64,000 nucleotides of DNA from an uncultured Roseiflexaceae bacterium (GCA_937988885.1 CALKHR010000195.1:9706-73705); one strand, 5' to 3'; shown: positions 16,591-25,609, counted from the first letter of the stretch. A program made the numbers and translations. Notes: generated by a model not told the origin, from the sequence alone.

Positions 16591-18066
16591 ATGATTACAC
16601 TATCGTTTGACCCCGATGCGGGAACACTATACTGGTATTTCACCGAAATTGTTGAGGGCAGCACTGTCGAGGAGGCGGAATGCGCCACCTCCCTTTTGCT
16701 TGATGCCAACGGCCAAGTGATCGGTGTGGAGTTGGAGCTCGACAGCCAGATCAAGCGCAAACACCTCGCGCTGGCGCTCGCGCACCCGCAAGCCACGTAC
16801 GACACAACCGAATACGTCCTGACTGTCAATCTCGCCGATGAGCCGCCCGCCGAAGTGCAGCCGCTCCACGAAACCGCCATCCTCGACTTCGATGGCGCTG
16901 GCCGCCTACAAGGCTGCGAGGTATTGCCCTCCAAAGAGTTCGGCCTCGCCGATCGCCTTGAGCGCGTCGCTCCCTTCCTCGTCGATCTCGAAGATGCACC
17001 ACCGCCACCCTTCGAAGACGAAGACGATGAGGACGAGGAATACGACGACGAGGGCGTTGAGGACGAGGACTTCGATGAGGACGACGAGGACTACGACGAA
17101 GACGAAGATTTCGACGACGATGAAGATGAGGACGATGAGGGTATAGCGCCTGTCGGGCCACCCGTATTCGAGCGCATCGTTGTCGATGAGAACTTCCGCA
17201 CCGGCTTTGTCGCGCTGGTCGGCAAGCCGAACGTGGGCAAATCGACCCTGCTGAACGCAATTCTGGGCCAGAAGGTCGCGATCGTCTCGCCGAAGCCGCA
17301 GACCACCCGCATGGCGTTGCGTGGCATCCTCACGCGTCCCGATGCGCAGATTATTTTCGTCGATACGCCCGGCATCCACGATGCCCGCACCAAACTCGGC
17401 TCGTTTATGGTCGAGCAGGCGCGCCGCTCCATCCCCGATGCGGATGTGGTCTGCTTCCTGGTCGATATTACGCATCCACCAACAAAACTGGATATCCGCA
17501 TCGCCGAATTGGTACAGCGCAGTCGCGTGGCGCGGATCTTGGTGTTGAACAAGATCGACCGACCAAATCCGCAGGGCCAGGCTAATCTTGAAGCGTATCG
17601 CGCGCTCGGCCAATGGGATATGGAAGTCGCGATCTCTGGCTTGCGCCGAGAGGGCATTGAGGCACTGCTCGATGAAATCGTGAAGCGCCTGCCCTTCGGA
17701 CCACCGCACTATCCAACCGATCAGTACACCGACCAGACGACGCGCGAACAAGTCGCCGAGCTGGTACGGGAGCAGATCCTACGACACACCGGCCAAGAGG
17801 TGCCACACGGCACGGCTGTCGAGATCGAGGAGTGGGAGGAGAAAGAGAACGCTACCTACATTCGCGTCACCATCTACGTCGAGAAGGAATCGCAGAAGGG
17901 CATTCTGATCGGCGCCCGTGGCGCGAAGTTGAAGCAAATTGGCAGTAGCGCTCGCGCAGGCGTGGAGGCTCTGTTAGGCCGCAAGACGTTTTTAGACCTA
18001 TGGGTCAAGCCTCGCTTGAATTGGCGCGATGACCCAGCATCGTTGCACTGGCTGGGATACGATTAG
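16591..18066 (+). CDS. era: Era-type GTPase with DUF2283-like repeats and acidic linker
   Basis: About 491 residues, much longer than the usual ~300 of Era. The C-terminal half is a full Era: G1 GKPNVGKST (from residue 211), G3 DTPGIHD, G4 NKID, and the KH-domain end with KESQKGILIGARGAKLKQIG. Era binds the 16S rRNA 3' end and helps 30S assembly. The first ~115 residues look like two DUF2283-like units, each ending with LLDANGQVIGVELEL or AILDFDGAGRLQGCEVL. About 50 residues almost entirely Asp/Glu follow (17014-17142) before the GTPase. ATG 16591 is preferred; ATG 16576 or GTG 16570 are possible. The reading frame is unbroken, so the fusion is real in this sequence. Confidence 0.88.
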   Translation: MITLSFDPDAGTLYWYFTEIVEGSTVEEAECATSLLLDANGQVIGVELELDSQIKRKHLALALAHPQATYDTTEYVLTVNLADEPPAEVQPLHETAILDFDGAGRLQGCEVLPSKEFGLADRLERVAPFLVDLEDAPPPPFEDEDDEDEEYDDEGVEDEDFDEDDEDYDEDEDFDDDEDEDDEGIAPVGPPVFERIVVDENFRTGFVALVGKPNVGKSTLLNAILGQKVAIVSPKPQTTRMALRGILTRPDAQIIFVDTPGIHDARTKLGSFMVEQARRSIPDADVVCFLVDITHPPTKLDIRIAELVQRSRVARILVLNKIDRPNPQGQANLEAYRALGQWDMEVAISGLRREGIEALLDEIVKRLPFGPPHYPTDQYTDQTTREQVAELVREQILRHTGQEVPHGTAVEIEEWEEKENATYIRVTIYVEKESQKGILIGARGAKLKQIGSSARAGVEALLGRKTFLDLWVKPRLNWRDDPASLHWLGYD

Positions 18067-18201
18067 GCTTTCGGGCATAATATGTAGTATTCGGTGGAGT
18101 TACGGGTAGTGGCATACTTCGGCAGCGAAAATTATCGCATCGCAATGCGGTGAGTGAAACGATAGGTGGTAGTACCCTTACGAAGTGGGATGATTCACCT
18201 A

Positions 18202-18230
18202 TGGACGCAGCCCGGATGATTTGCTATACT
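18202..18230 (+). promoter_or_regulatory. Probable promoter of the small membrane protein
   Basis: TATACT at 18225-18230 with a weak TGGACG at -35 (18202-18207), 17-base spacing. The 44-codon gene starts at 18291. Nothing else was recognised in 18067-18200. Confidence 0.45.
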
Positions 18231-18290
18231 GAACCTGTCCGCTTCAACCAATTCTAGAGCGGCGCCGTATACAAGGTAAGGAGAAACCGA

Positions 18291-18425
18291 ATGTTGGCTT
18301 TGTTAGTGTTTACCGTGCTCCTGATGATGACGGCGCTGGTGTTGATCGGGGCCGCAAAAAAGCGACAAGTCGTACGGGTTCCAGTGACGATCCGTCAACG
18401 CTCGGTCCGACGCCGCAACTATTAA
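18291..18425 (+). CDS. Small single-pass membrane protein, 44 residues
   Basis: A short gene with strong translation signals: AAGGTAAGGAG about eight bases before ATG 18291. The product has one hydrophobic helix (residues 1-22, MLALLVFTVLLMMTALVLIG) and a strongly basic tail (KKRQVV and RQRSVRRRNY). It has its own likely promoter and a strong terminator, so it is probably an independent transcript. The layout fits small regulatory membrane proteins, but no family is recognised. The tail could bind nucleic acid, phospholipid or an acidic partner; this is a guess. Confidence 0.6.
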   Translation: MLALLVFTVLLMMTALVLIGAAKKRQVVRVPVTIRQRSVRRRNY

Positions 18426-18466
18426 CGAGATCGGTTCCTTGCTTCGGCAAGGTGGATATAGTGTAC

Positions 18467-18510
18467 GATAACGAGGACGGTCTTCCGTCCTCGTTATCTT
18501 TACGTTTTTA
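18467..18510 (+). terminator. Strong intrinsic terminator after the small gene
   Basis: A perfect 14-bp stem GATAACGAGGACGG (18467-18480) / CCGTCCTCGTTATC (18485-18498) with loop TCTT, followed by a T-rich stretch. Confidence 0.85.
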
Positions 18511-18739
18511 TTTTTGATCTTTCGATGTGGATGGCGAGGCGGTAGCCCAACGTCCATCCTAATCGGTGCAATAGGCCGAAACGATGCACGGTTGCCCGAG
18601 CGACGGACGTTGAGGCGGCGGTTGCATCATCTGAACAAAAACTATCGTGCCTACGAGTGAGATGCGCTTTAGAAATGATTTTCATCTCATTGAGAGCGTT
18701 TTTTAATGAGATCTCGCATCCCTATGCTATAATACCCTT
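18499..18739. other. Intergenic region before rlmN
   Basis: No gene is seen. Around 18592-18617 CCCGAGCGACGGACGTTGAG partly resembles the second repeat family (29101-29189, 34322-34408). At its end TATAAT at 18728-18733 is followed after six bases by the rlmN start codon. Confidence 0.45.
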
Positions 18740-18742
18740 ATG
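18728..18742 (+). promoter_or_regulatory. rlmN -10 box placed for a leaderless mRNA
   Basis: TATAAT (18728-18733) lies only six bases before ATG 18740, so transcription would start at or next to the start codon. No -35 box near consensus and no Shine-Dalgarno were seen. Confidence 0.5.
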
Positions 18743-19900
18743 AAGTCACAAGAACAGCCGAACCTCTACGATCTCTCGTTGCCCGCGTTAGAGCAGCTAC
18801 TCAAAGATTGGGGCCAACCAGCCTACCGCGCACGCCAGATCTACCGCCAACTGTATGTAAACGCAGTCACACATCCCTCCGAGATGACCGACCTGCCGCT
18901 TGCGTTGCGCGAACGGCTCGCTGCTGAGACGCGCCTTAGCACGCTTGAGCAGTTGCGGCTTCAGACTGCGGATGGCGGCCTGACGCGCAAGGCGCTCTTT
19001 CGGTTGCCTGGCCCGCGCGAGGCGGTGGCCGAGAGTGTATTGATGGTCTACCCCGACCGCACCACGGTCTGCGTTTCGACTCAGGCGGGCTGCGCGATGG
19101 GCTGCGTGTTCTGCGCTACGGGGCGGCTGGGCTTGCTGCGCAATCTGACGCCTGGCGAGGTGATCGAGCAGGTGATGTGGGCGGTGCGCGAGTTGCGCGC
19201 GTTGCACGCGGAGGCGCCCGAGGGGTTGCCGAACCGTGGGAAGACGCAGCACCTCACCAATATCGTGTTTATGGGCATGGGCGAGCCGTTCGCGAATTAC
19301 GATCGCTGGTGGCAGGCGGTGGAGCGCTTGCACGATCCGCAGGGCTTCAATATGGGCGCCCGCAGCATGACGGTCTCGACGGTCGGCCTAGTGCCGGGCA
19401 TCCGCCGATTGGCGAACGAGGCGCTGCCGATCAACCTTGCGATCTCGCTGCACGCTCCCGACGATGAGTTGCGCTCGGAGATGATGCCGATCAATAAGCG
19501 CTACCCGATCACCGAGCTGATGGAGGCGACCCAGGAGTATATCGCTCGGACCAAGCGGCGCGTTTCGTTTGAGTATGTCTTGTTGCAGGGCAAGAACGAT
19601 CGGCCCGAGCAGGCCGAGGCGCTTGCTGATCTGATTCGGCGCCAAGCTCCGGTTACGCAGGGCGGGGCGCTGTTGTATCACGTTAATCTCATTCCCTGGA
19701 ATCCGGTCCCTGGTGCTCCGCTCAGTCGCTCGAACCGCGAGCGCGTCCAACGATTCCAGCAGATTTTGTTGGATCGCGGCGTGTCGTGTACGGTGCGAAT
19801 CGAGCGCGGCGTGGCGATCGCGGCGGCCTGCGGCCAACTTGCAGGTATGCCGACCTCATCCCCGATCACTCTGGAGGTGAAGGAAGCACTAACCTCGTAA
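18740..19900 (+). CDS. rlmN: 23S rRNA (adenine-2503-C2) methyltransferase
   Basis: 386-residue radical SAM enzyme. The cluster motif CAMGCVFC gives C118, C122 and C125, and the C-terminal AACGQLAG carries the methyl-carrying cysteine (about C364). FMGMGEPFANYDR is the SAM GGEP-like segment. It methylates C2 of A2503 in 23S rRNA and A37 in some tRNAs, tuning ribosome accuracy. The start ATG 18740 has no ribosome site but sits six bases after TATAAT, which suggests a leaderless transcript. The N-terminal domain (DLSLPALEQLLKDWGQPAYR) is intact, so the start is credible. Confidence 0.95.
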   Translation: MKSQEQPNLYDLSLPALEQLLKDWGQPAYRARQIYRQLYVNAVTHPSEMTDLPLALRERLAAETRLSTLEQLRLQTADGGLTRKALFRLPGPREAVAESVLMVYPDRTTVCVSTQAGCAMGCVFCATGRLGLLRNLTPGEVIEQVMWAVRELRALHAEAPEGLPNRGKTQHLTNIVFMGMGEPFANYDRWWQAVERLHDPQGFNMGARSMTVSTVGLVPGIRRLANEALPINLAISLHAPDDELRSEMMPINKRYPITELMEATQEYIARTKRRVSFEYVLLQGKNDRPEQAEALADLIRRQAPVTQGGALLYHVNLIPWNPVPGAPLSRSNRERVQRFQQILLDRGVSCTVRIERGVAIAAACGQLAGMPTSSPITLEVKEALTS

Positions 19901-20003
19901 CTACCCCTTTCAATTAAAAGATGCGGACGCTCTCAACGTTTTCTTACTTCGTTGCTAGCGAATGACATTCCAGGTAACAATGTCGTTTGCTTGGGAGTAG
20001 GTT

Positions 20004-21887
20004 ATGTTCCGTCAGAACACACCGTTGCTAGCGCTGGGCTCTTTGCTGCTGATCCTCTGTTTATCTCTCCAAGCCTGCGCATCGAACTCACTACCCGTTA
20101 TCGTAGAAGTCACCCGCCCTCCCCTCCCAACAAGTTCGCCAACAGCTCCTCCCACCGCCACCCCTGAACCGATCGAGATACTGCCAACTGCCGCACCTTT
20201 CGCAGATCCGTTCCTCCTACAGTGCCAGTTTGAGGCTGGTCGGGCGCTGCAAATTGCCTCGTACTGCATGGATGTGCAACTCGACCCCGAGCATAAAGAA
20301 GTGAAAGGCGTGGCGCAGATCACCTATTTGCACGCGTCGCTGAATGCGCTCAACGAGGTGTGGCTGCACCTGTATCTGCGGGCCTTCCGCGACAGGGATT
20401 CGGTTTGGATGCGCGAGGCGGGCGGGCGGCATCGAGGGCATCAGCTGAGTCCCAAAGAGCTTGGTGATATCACGGTGCATGCGCTCACGCTGGAGGATGG
20501 CACCGATCTGTTAGCCAGCAGCACCATCTCCGATACGCTGATGCGCGTGCCACTGCCGAAGCCGTTGCGCCCCGGCGAGAGGTTGGTGCTGGAGGTGCAT
20601 TGGACAAGCAAGTTGCCTCGTGTGTTTGCGCGAACTGGCTATGGTGGGCGTAACGACACGTTTTTAATGGTCGGCCAGTGGTATCCCAAGATGGCGGTGT
20701 ACGATCGTGGGCGCTGGGATACAGAGCCTTGGCATACGAATGCCGAGTTCTTCCACGATTTCGGCAGCTACGACGTGTCGATCTCTGCACCCGCCGAATA
20801 TCGGATTGCCGCTACGGGCAGGCCGATCGGCGATCTGATCGTGAACGGCGCGATGCTCACGCAGCGCTACAGGGCCAGCGACGTGAACGACTTCGCGTTT
20901 GCGGCGTCGCCCGATTTCCAAACCGAGACGGTGGATGTCGATGGCACGGAGGTGGTGCTGTTCTACTTGCCCGAGCACGAGTCGGTGGTGAGCGATTATC
21001 TGGCGAGTGCGAGCGAGTCGTTGCGCTATTTCAACGATTGGTTCGGCAAATACCCGCATCCGCGCCTCACGATCGTCGATGTGCCGAATGACGCCTCCGG
21101 CGCGGGTGGAATGGAATACCCAACCCTGGTGACGGTTGGCACGTTCGGCTTGACGAAGAACAGCGGGTTCGTGCCGATGGTGACGGCCCACGAAATCGCG
21201 CATCAGTGGTGGCCGATGCAGGTGGCCACGCACGAGGGCCGCGAGCCGTGGCTCGATGAGGGCCTTGCCGAATATGCGAGCATGCGCTTCCTTGCCGAAA
21301 CCGGGCGGCACGTCGATCTGTACGGCCAGAACCTTGATGCTGAGTTGTTCGAGCGGCGACAGTACAATGGCGCTCGGCTGCCTGCCAATCTGCCAGCGTG
21401 GGAGTACAGTAGCCAAGATTACGGCGTGGCGGTCTACTTCAAAACGGCGGTGGGCTTGTGGACGCTCGAATCGCTGGTGGGTCGTGAGCGCCTCCACGAA
21501 GCGATGGCAACCTATGTGGAGCGTCAGCGGTTCAAGCATCCGACGAGTGCCGAGTTCCGTAATACGCTGGAACAGCATTTGGGTGATCTGAGTTGGTTTT
21601 TTGATGATTACATCGGCACCGATGGCGTGATCGAGTTTGTGGCCGGGCCGATCGAAAATGGCGAAGAGGACAGCGTGGCGTATGTGCAGCGCGTGGGAGC
21701 CGTTCGCGTGCCCGTAGAGGTGCGCGTGACGTTCAAGGATGGCTCGCAGCGCATCGAGACATGGGATGCGCAGGATGAACGTATCGGCTTTCACTACGCG
21801 CAGCCCGTTCAGCGCATCGAAGTTGATCCGGAAGAAAAATTAGTGGCCGAAATGGTGCGCAGCAACAACAGTGCTCGAGCGCCGTAA
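20004..21887 (+). CDS. M1 family metallopeptidase, lipoprotein
   Basis: 627 residues. A lipoprotein signal (LLLILCLSLQAC, cysteine 25) and a Thr/Pro-rich spacer lead into an M1 aminopeptidase. The zinc site HEIAH is at 396-400 with the third ligand E419 in DEGLAEY. The GAGGMEYP segment replaces the usual GAMEN substrate loop. It probably sits outside the membrane and trims peptides from the N-terminus. Close to the N-terminus of the domain, VKGVAQITYLHASLNALNEVWLHLY is typical of bacterial M1 members. No operon partner is evident; hisS follows after 64 bases. Confidence 0.88.
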   Translation: MFRQNTPLLALGSLLLILCLSLQACASNSLPVIVEVTRPPLPTSSPTAPPTATPEPIEILPTAAPFADPFLLQCQFEAGRALQIASYCMDVQLDPEHKEVKGVAQITYLHASLNALNEVWLHLYLRAFRDRDSVWMREAGGRHRGHQLSPKELGDITVHALTLEDGTDLLASSTISDTLMRVPLPKPLRPGERLVLEVHWTSKLPRVFARTGYGGRNDTFLMVGQWYPKMAVYDRGRWDTEPWHTNAEFFHDFGSYDVSISAPAEYRIAATGRPIGDLIVNGAMLTQRYRASDVNDFAFAASPDFQTETVDVDGTEVVLFYLPEHESVVSDYLASASESLRYFNDWFGKYPHPRLTIVDVPNDASGAGGMEYPTLVTVGTFGLTKNSGFVPMVTAHEIAHQWWPMQVATHEGREPWLDEGLAEYASMRFLAETGRHVDLYGQNLDAELFERRQYNGARLPANLPAWEYSSQDYGVAVYFKTAVGLWTLESLVGRERLHEAMATYVERQRFKHPTSAEFRNTLEQHLGDLSWFFDDYIGTDGVIEFVAGPIENGEEDSVAYVQRVGAVRVPVEVRVTFKDGSQRIETWDAQDERIGFHYAQPVQRIEVDPEEKLVAEMVRSNNSARAP

Positions 21888-21951
21888 TAACACCTTTTGG
21901 CACGACATATGGTATGATACTGACGCACAACTGCTATGGAATGAGGCGTTT

Positions 21952-23262
21952 ATGAGCAATAAGCCGCAAAATATTAAAGGCATGCGAGATCATCTGCCCG
22001 AGGCGATGATCCTGCGTCAGTATATTCTGAACACGTTAACGAAGGTGTTTGAACGCTACGGTTTTGAGCCGTTGCAAACACCGATCGTTGAATACGCCCA
22101 AACGCTCGAAGGTAAAATCGGCGACGATGAGAAGCTGATCTACCGTTTCGAGACGCACGGCGGCGATAAAGTTGCGCTGCGTTACGATCAAACGGTGCCG
22201 CTGGCCCGCGTGGTGGCGCAATACCAAGGCCAGTTGGTGTTACCCTGGCGGCGCTACGCGATCGGCCAATCGTACCGTGGCGAGCGCCCGGCCCGTGGGC
22301 GCTACCGCGAGTTCTGGCAGGCCGATGTCGATATCGTCGGCTCGGCGTCGCCGCTGGCGGATGCCGAACTGATCGCCCTGCTGAGCGATGCACTGAGCGA
22401 GTTGGGCTTTACCGGCTTCACCACGCTGCTCAACCACCGCCAGATTTTGGGCGGCGTCGGGCGGATGGTCGGGCTCGACGATCAGGCCGCTGGCAGCATC
22501 TACCGCGTGATCGATAAGCTCGATAAAATCGGCGTCGACGGCGTGCGCGCCGAGTTGCTCAAGAGCGGCATCAGCGAGGAGGCTACGCAGCGCATCCTCG
22601 ATCTGATGGTGCTGCAAGGCTCGACGGATGAGGTGCTCACGGCGCTGTCCGAGGCGCTAGCGGGCGACGAAGCGGCGCAGGCTGCTATCGAGAATCTCCG
22701 CCAGATCACCGGGCATCTGCGGGGCATGGGCGTGCCGGAAGAGCGCTTCACGGTGGCGCCGCGCTTGGCCCGTGGGCTTTCGTACTACACTGGCGCCGTG
22801 TTCGAGTGCGTGATCGAGAACCCGCCGATGGGCTCGCTGCTCGGCGGTGGCCGCTACGACGAGATGATCGGCATCTTCGCGGGCCACTCGATCCCGACCG
22901 TCGGATTGGCCTTCGGCGTCGAGCGCATTTTTGACCTGATGACCGAGTTGAAGCTTGGCCCACAGGTGCGCACCGTCTCCGAGGTGTTTGTCACGATCTT
23001 TAACGAGAGCCTCGTGAACGAGAGCTTGGAGCTTGCCCGTGAGCTGCGCCAGGCCGGGCTGAAAGTTGAGACCGCGCTGGAGACACGCGATAAATTGGGC
23101 AAGCAGTTTAAATATGCGGACCGCAAGGGCATCCCGTTTGCCGTGGTGCTTGGGCCAGATGAGTTAGCCCGTGGCGAGGTGGTCGTGAAAGATCTCCGCT
23201 CAGGTGAGCAGCGTACCGTCGCGCGCGCGGCTATCGTCGAAGCTCTGCGCCAAGGCAACTAA
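21952..23262 (+). CDS. hisS: Histidyl-tRNA synthetase
   Basis: 436 residues, class II. Evidence: KGMRDHLPEAMILRQYI at the start, the motif 2 segment RRYAIGQSYRGERPARGRYRE, and the HisA motif ARGLSYYTGAVFE, followed by the anticodon-binding domain (about residues 330-436). It charges tRNA-His. ATG 21952 begins the conserved part and has TGAGG six bases upstream; the open frame extends to 21871 without support. TATGAT at 21913-21918 may be the -10 box. The cyclodeaminase gene follows after 51 bases. Confidence 0.95.
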   Translation: MSNKPQNIKGMRDHLPEAMILRQYILNTLTKVFERYGFEPLQTPIVEYAQTLEGKIGDDEKLIYRFETHGGDKVALRYDQTVPLARVVAQYQGQLVLPWRRYAIGQSYRGERPARGRYREFWQADVDIVGSASPLADAELIALLSDALSELGFTGFTTLLNHRQILGGVGRMVGLDDQAAGSIYRVIDKLDKIGVDGVRAELLKSGISEEATQRILDLMVLQGSTDEVLTALSEALAGDEAAQAAIENLRQITGHLRGMGVPEERFTVAPRLARGLSYYTGAVFECVIENPPMGSLLGGGRYDEMIGIFAGHSIPTVGLAFGVERIFDLMTELKLGPQVRTVSEVFVTIFNESLVNESLELARELRQAGLKVETALETRDKLGKQFKYADRKGIPFAVVLGPDELARGEVVVKDLRSGEQRTVARAAIVEALRQGN

Positions 23263-23313
23263 CAGAGCCACTGGCTCACAGTCTCGGCTCGGTGAGCATA
23301 ATGAGGTGATCGA

Positions 23314-23952
23314 ATGTCCGAGCATATTTTAGATCAGCCGATCAAGCAGTTTCTTGGCGATTTGGCTAGCAAAGCACCCACACCGGGCGGCGGCTCGGTG
23401 GCGGCGCTGAGCGGCGCAATGGCGGCTGGCCTGCTCACCATGGTCTGCGACCTGACGATCGGCAAGAAGCAGTACGCCGACTTCGAGGAGGAGGCGCAAT
23501 CGCTGCGCGCCCGTGCCGAGGAGCAGCGCGCCGAGCTTGAGCAGTTGGCGCAGGCCGATATCGATGTGTTCAATAAGTTGATGGCGGCCTACAAGTTGCC
23601 GCGCACCACCGATGCCGATGCGGCCACCCGCCGCGCGGCGATCCAGAAGGTGACGCGTCAGGCGACTGAGGTACCCCTGCGAGTGGCGCGGGCCACCGTG
23701 GCCCTGCTGCCGTTGTGTACGCCGTTGGCTCGCCACGGCGCCCGCAACGCGGTGAGCGATGTGGGCGTGGCTGCGCTGCTGATCCAGGCCGCCGTGCCCG
23801 CCGCCTTGTTGAACGTCGAAATCAACCTGGCGATACTGGAGGATCAGCTGTACGTCAACGAGACCCGCGCTCAGGTCGAGGACCTCTCATTGGGCATCAA
23901 CGAGGAAGTTGCGGCGGTGATGCAGTTGGTGCACGAGCGAATAGCGAGTTAG
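23314..23952 (+). CDS. Cyclodeaminase/cyclohydrolase family protein (folate)
   Basis: 212-residue all-helical protein with the family start LASKAPTPGGGSVAALSGAMAAGL and the central DVFNKLMAAYKLPR. The family contains the C-terminal domain of formiminotransferase-cyclodeaminase and the methenyl-THF cyclohydrolase FchA. As a stand-alone domain the likely reaction is methenyl-THF to formyl-THF or deamination of formimino-THF; the sequence alone does not decide between them. The GNAT gene starts one base after its stop, so they are co-translated. Confidence 0.85.
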   Translation: MSEHILDQPIKQFLGDLASKAPTPGGGSVAALSGAMAAGLLTMVCDLTIGKKQYADFEEEAQSLRARAEEQRAELEQLAQADIDVFNKLMAAYKLPRTTDADAATRRAAIQKVTRQATEVPLRVARATVALLPLCTPLARHGARNAVSDVGVAALLIQAAVPAALLNVEINLAILEDQLYVNETRAQVEDLSLGINEEVAAVMQLVHERIAS

Positions 23953-23953
23953 T

Positions 23954-24709
23954 ATGCACGATACAGTGCGGCTCGAAGAATTGGGGATGAACGTCTGGCC
24001 TGCATTGCATCAGCAGTTGTGCAACGGTTGGGTGATTCGCCTCTCCAATGGCTACACTAAACGCGCCAATTCCGCCAGCCCACTGTATCACACCGACGCG
24101 CCGCTCGAAGCGCAGATCGCCAGGTGCGAGCAGTTCTACAGCGCACAGCACCTGCCAACCGTTATCAAGCTCACCTCGACGCATGCGCCCGCTGGCCTCG
24201 ATCAACTGTTGGAGCAGCGAGGCTATCACGTCCTCGATCTGTCGTCGCTCATGACGTGCGATCTGCGGCACGCCTCGTTCGAGCAGGCCGAGCCGAGCGC
24301 GCTGCGCCTCGATCTGAAGATTGAGGATTGGTTGGCCTGTTACGAGCGCCTCAACCAAATCTCGTCGGCGCATCGCAGTGCACACCGCGCGATCCTCGAT
24401 AACATCCTCGGGCAGCGCACGTTCTGCGCGTGGGAACAGGATGGTGCGGTGGTTGGTTGTGGGCTGTTGGTGCGCGAGGGGGAGTGGGTCTGCTTATCGG
24501 ATGTCGCGGTTGAGCCGCAGTTGCGCGGCCAAGGCATCGGCACGCGGATGCTGGCCACCATCATGCAGTTGGGCCGCGAACAAGGCGCGACGTATGCCTT
24601 CTTACAGGTGATAGCGAACAATGCGCCTGCGCAACACATCTACTCGCGGTTCGGCTTCCGCGAGGCCTACAGATACTGGTATCGCGTAGCACCGTTCAAG
24701 CAAACATAA
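23954..24709 (+). CDS. GNAT family N-acetyltransferase
   Basis: 251 residues. The C-terminal half is a GNAT domain: WVCLSDVAVEPQLRGQGIGTRM holds the acetyl-CoA pyrophosphate loop (QLRGQGIG), and the end APAQHIYSRFGFREAYRYWYRV is the usual last strand pair. The N-terminal ~100 residues are a degenerate first half, as in tandem GNAT proteins. The acceptor is unknown. It begins one base after the cyclodeaminase stop, so the two are probably co-expressed. A strong terminator follows directly. Confidence 0.85.
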   Translation: MHDTVRLEELGMNVWPALHQQLCNGWVIRLSNGYTKRANSASPLYHTDAPLEAQIARCEQFYSAQHLPTVIKLTSTHAPAGLDQLLEQRGYHVLDLSSLMTCDLRHASFEQAEPSALRLDLKIEDWLACYERLNQISSAHRSAHRAILDNILGQRTFCAWEQDGAVVGCGLLVREGEWVCLSDVAVEPQLRGQGIGTRMLATIMQLGREQGATYAFLQVIANNAPAQHIYSRFGFREAYRYWYRVAPFKQT

Positions 24710-24745
24710 AAGCGTGATCCCGCTCAGTGGGGATCACGCTTTTTC
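24709..24745 (+). terminator. Terminator after the GNAT gene
   Basis: AGCGTGATCCC (24711-24721) pairs with GGGATCACGCT (24730-24740), followed by five T residues. It closes the hisS-side gene group. Confidence 0.85.
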
Positions 24746-24837
24746 TTCGCAGAGGACGTTGTTTAACGCTCGATACTCAATGCGGCACATCAGGGCTGTG
24801 CACAACACGTCTATCAACTCTCAATTCAACTCGGCTA

Positions 24838-25242
24838 CTACCCTGCAGTTGGCGTTTCATCGCGGCGACGCGGCAACCAAGTGATCTGGACACCGTTTGT
24901 CTCGGACCAAGGGCCTTCCTCTGGCTCGGGTTCTTCGATCATCACCGGGCCGAGATCGTGAGTCCAAGCGATCAATTGGTCGATTGAGAACCAACCAGTG
25001 TTGTACAGATCCTGATCGACTGGGTTGAGCCAGAAGCGGATTTCGCCATCCATCCATTGCCAACGCTCCAACGAGTGCCATTCCTTGTGCTGATCGCGCA
25101 GCGTTGCTTTCACTTCATCGAGCAGTTGGAGGAGTTCGGGGAGTCGTAGACCTTGAGTGCGCCGTAACGAGAGGATTCGACGATTGCAGGCGTCCCGTAG
25201 GGCTTCCAACTCCTCTATTTCCAAGCTATCTATATCGAACAT
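24838..25242 (-). CDS. Hypothetical protein, 134 residues
   Basis: Not recognised. The first ~60 residues form a charged, probably helical region (DIDSLEIEELEALRDACNRR, LLQLLDEVKATLRDQHKEW). A Trp-rich part follows (LERWQWMDGEIRFWLNP, TGWFSIDQLIAWTHD), then an acidic Pro/Glu stretch (MIEEPEPEEGPW). No signal peptide or membrane helix is present. The composition and codon use look like a real soluble gene. It is convergent to the GNAT gene and nothing nearby hints at its role. Confidence 0.6.
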   Translation of the reverse strand: MFDIDSLEIEELEALRDACNRRILSLRRTQGLRLPELLQLLDEVKATLRDQHKEWHSLERWQWMDGEIRFWLNPVDQDLYNTGWFSIDQLIAWTHDLGPVMIEEPEPEEGPWSETNGVQITWLPRRRDETPTAG

Positions 25243-25525
25243 AGAGGGCCTCTTTCTAGCAGTTTTGTTCAGGCATACGCGGCCTTGTTGTTCTCGTGTA
25301 GCTATTCTTTAAAACGTTAATAGGTCGATAAAAGATATGCCATCAGAGATATGCCACGATTTGACCTGCTTTGGTATCTGCAAGAACGTACATTGTTCTT
25401 TGGGTGGTGCAATCAATGCCACCTATGTTAATAATACGCGTGAGGATCGCTGAGGGATGCATGGGCAGGGGAGAGAGGAGGAGCGCCTTCAAGACTCATA
25501 TCGACTTGAAGGCGCTCGACCGAGA
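25243..25525. other. Intergenic, no gene seen
   Basis: About 280 bases between the 134-residue gene and tRNA-Cys. The only structure noticed is a perfect inverted repeat AAGAAC-N7-GTTCTT at 25382-25400 of unknown meaning. Confidence 0.5.
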
Positions 25526-25600
<75 letters not shown>

Positions 25601-25609
25601 GCAAGACCG

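Noticed and set aside
17014..17142. Acidic run in era taken as a possible sequencing or frameshift artefact
   Set aside because: The frame stays open with normal codon structure on both sides, and both flanking parts are well-formed domains.
20664..21794. 376-codon minus-strand frame opposite the M1 peptidase
   Set aside because: Shadow frame; the plus-strand protein has a complete zinc site and lipoprotein signal.
25382..25400. AAGAAC-N7-GTTCTT palindrome
   Set aside because: The spacing does not fit the SOS box and no promoter is nearby; could be chance or an operator of unknown type.
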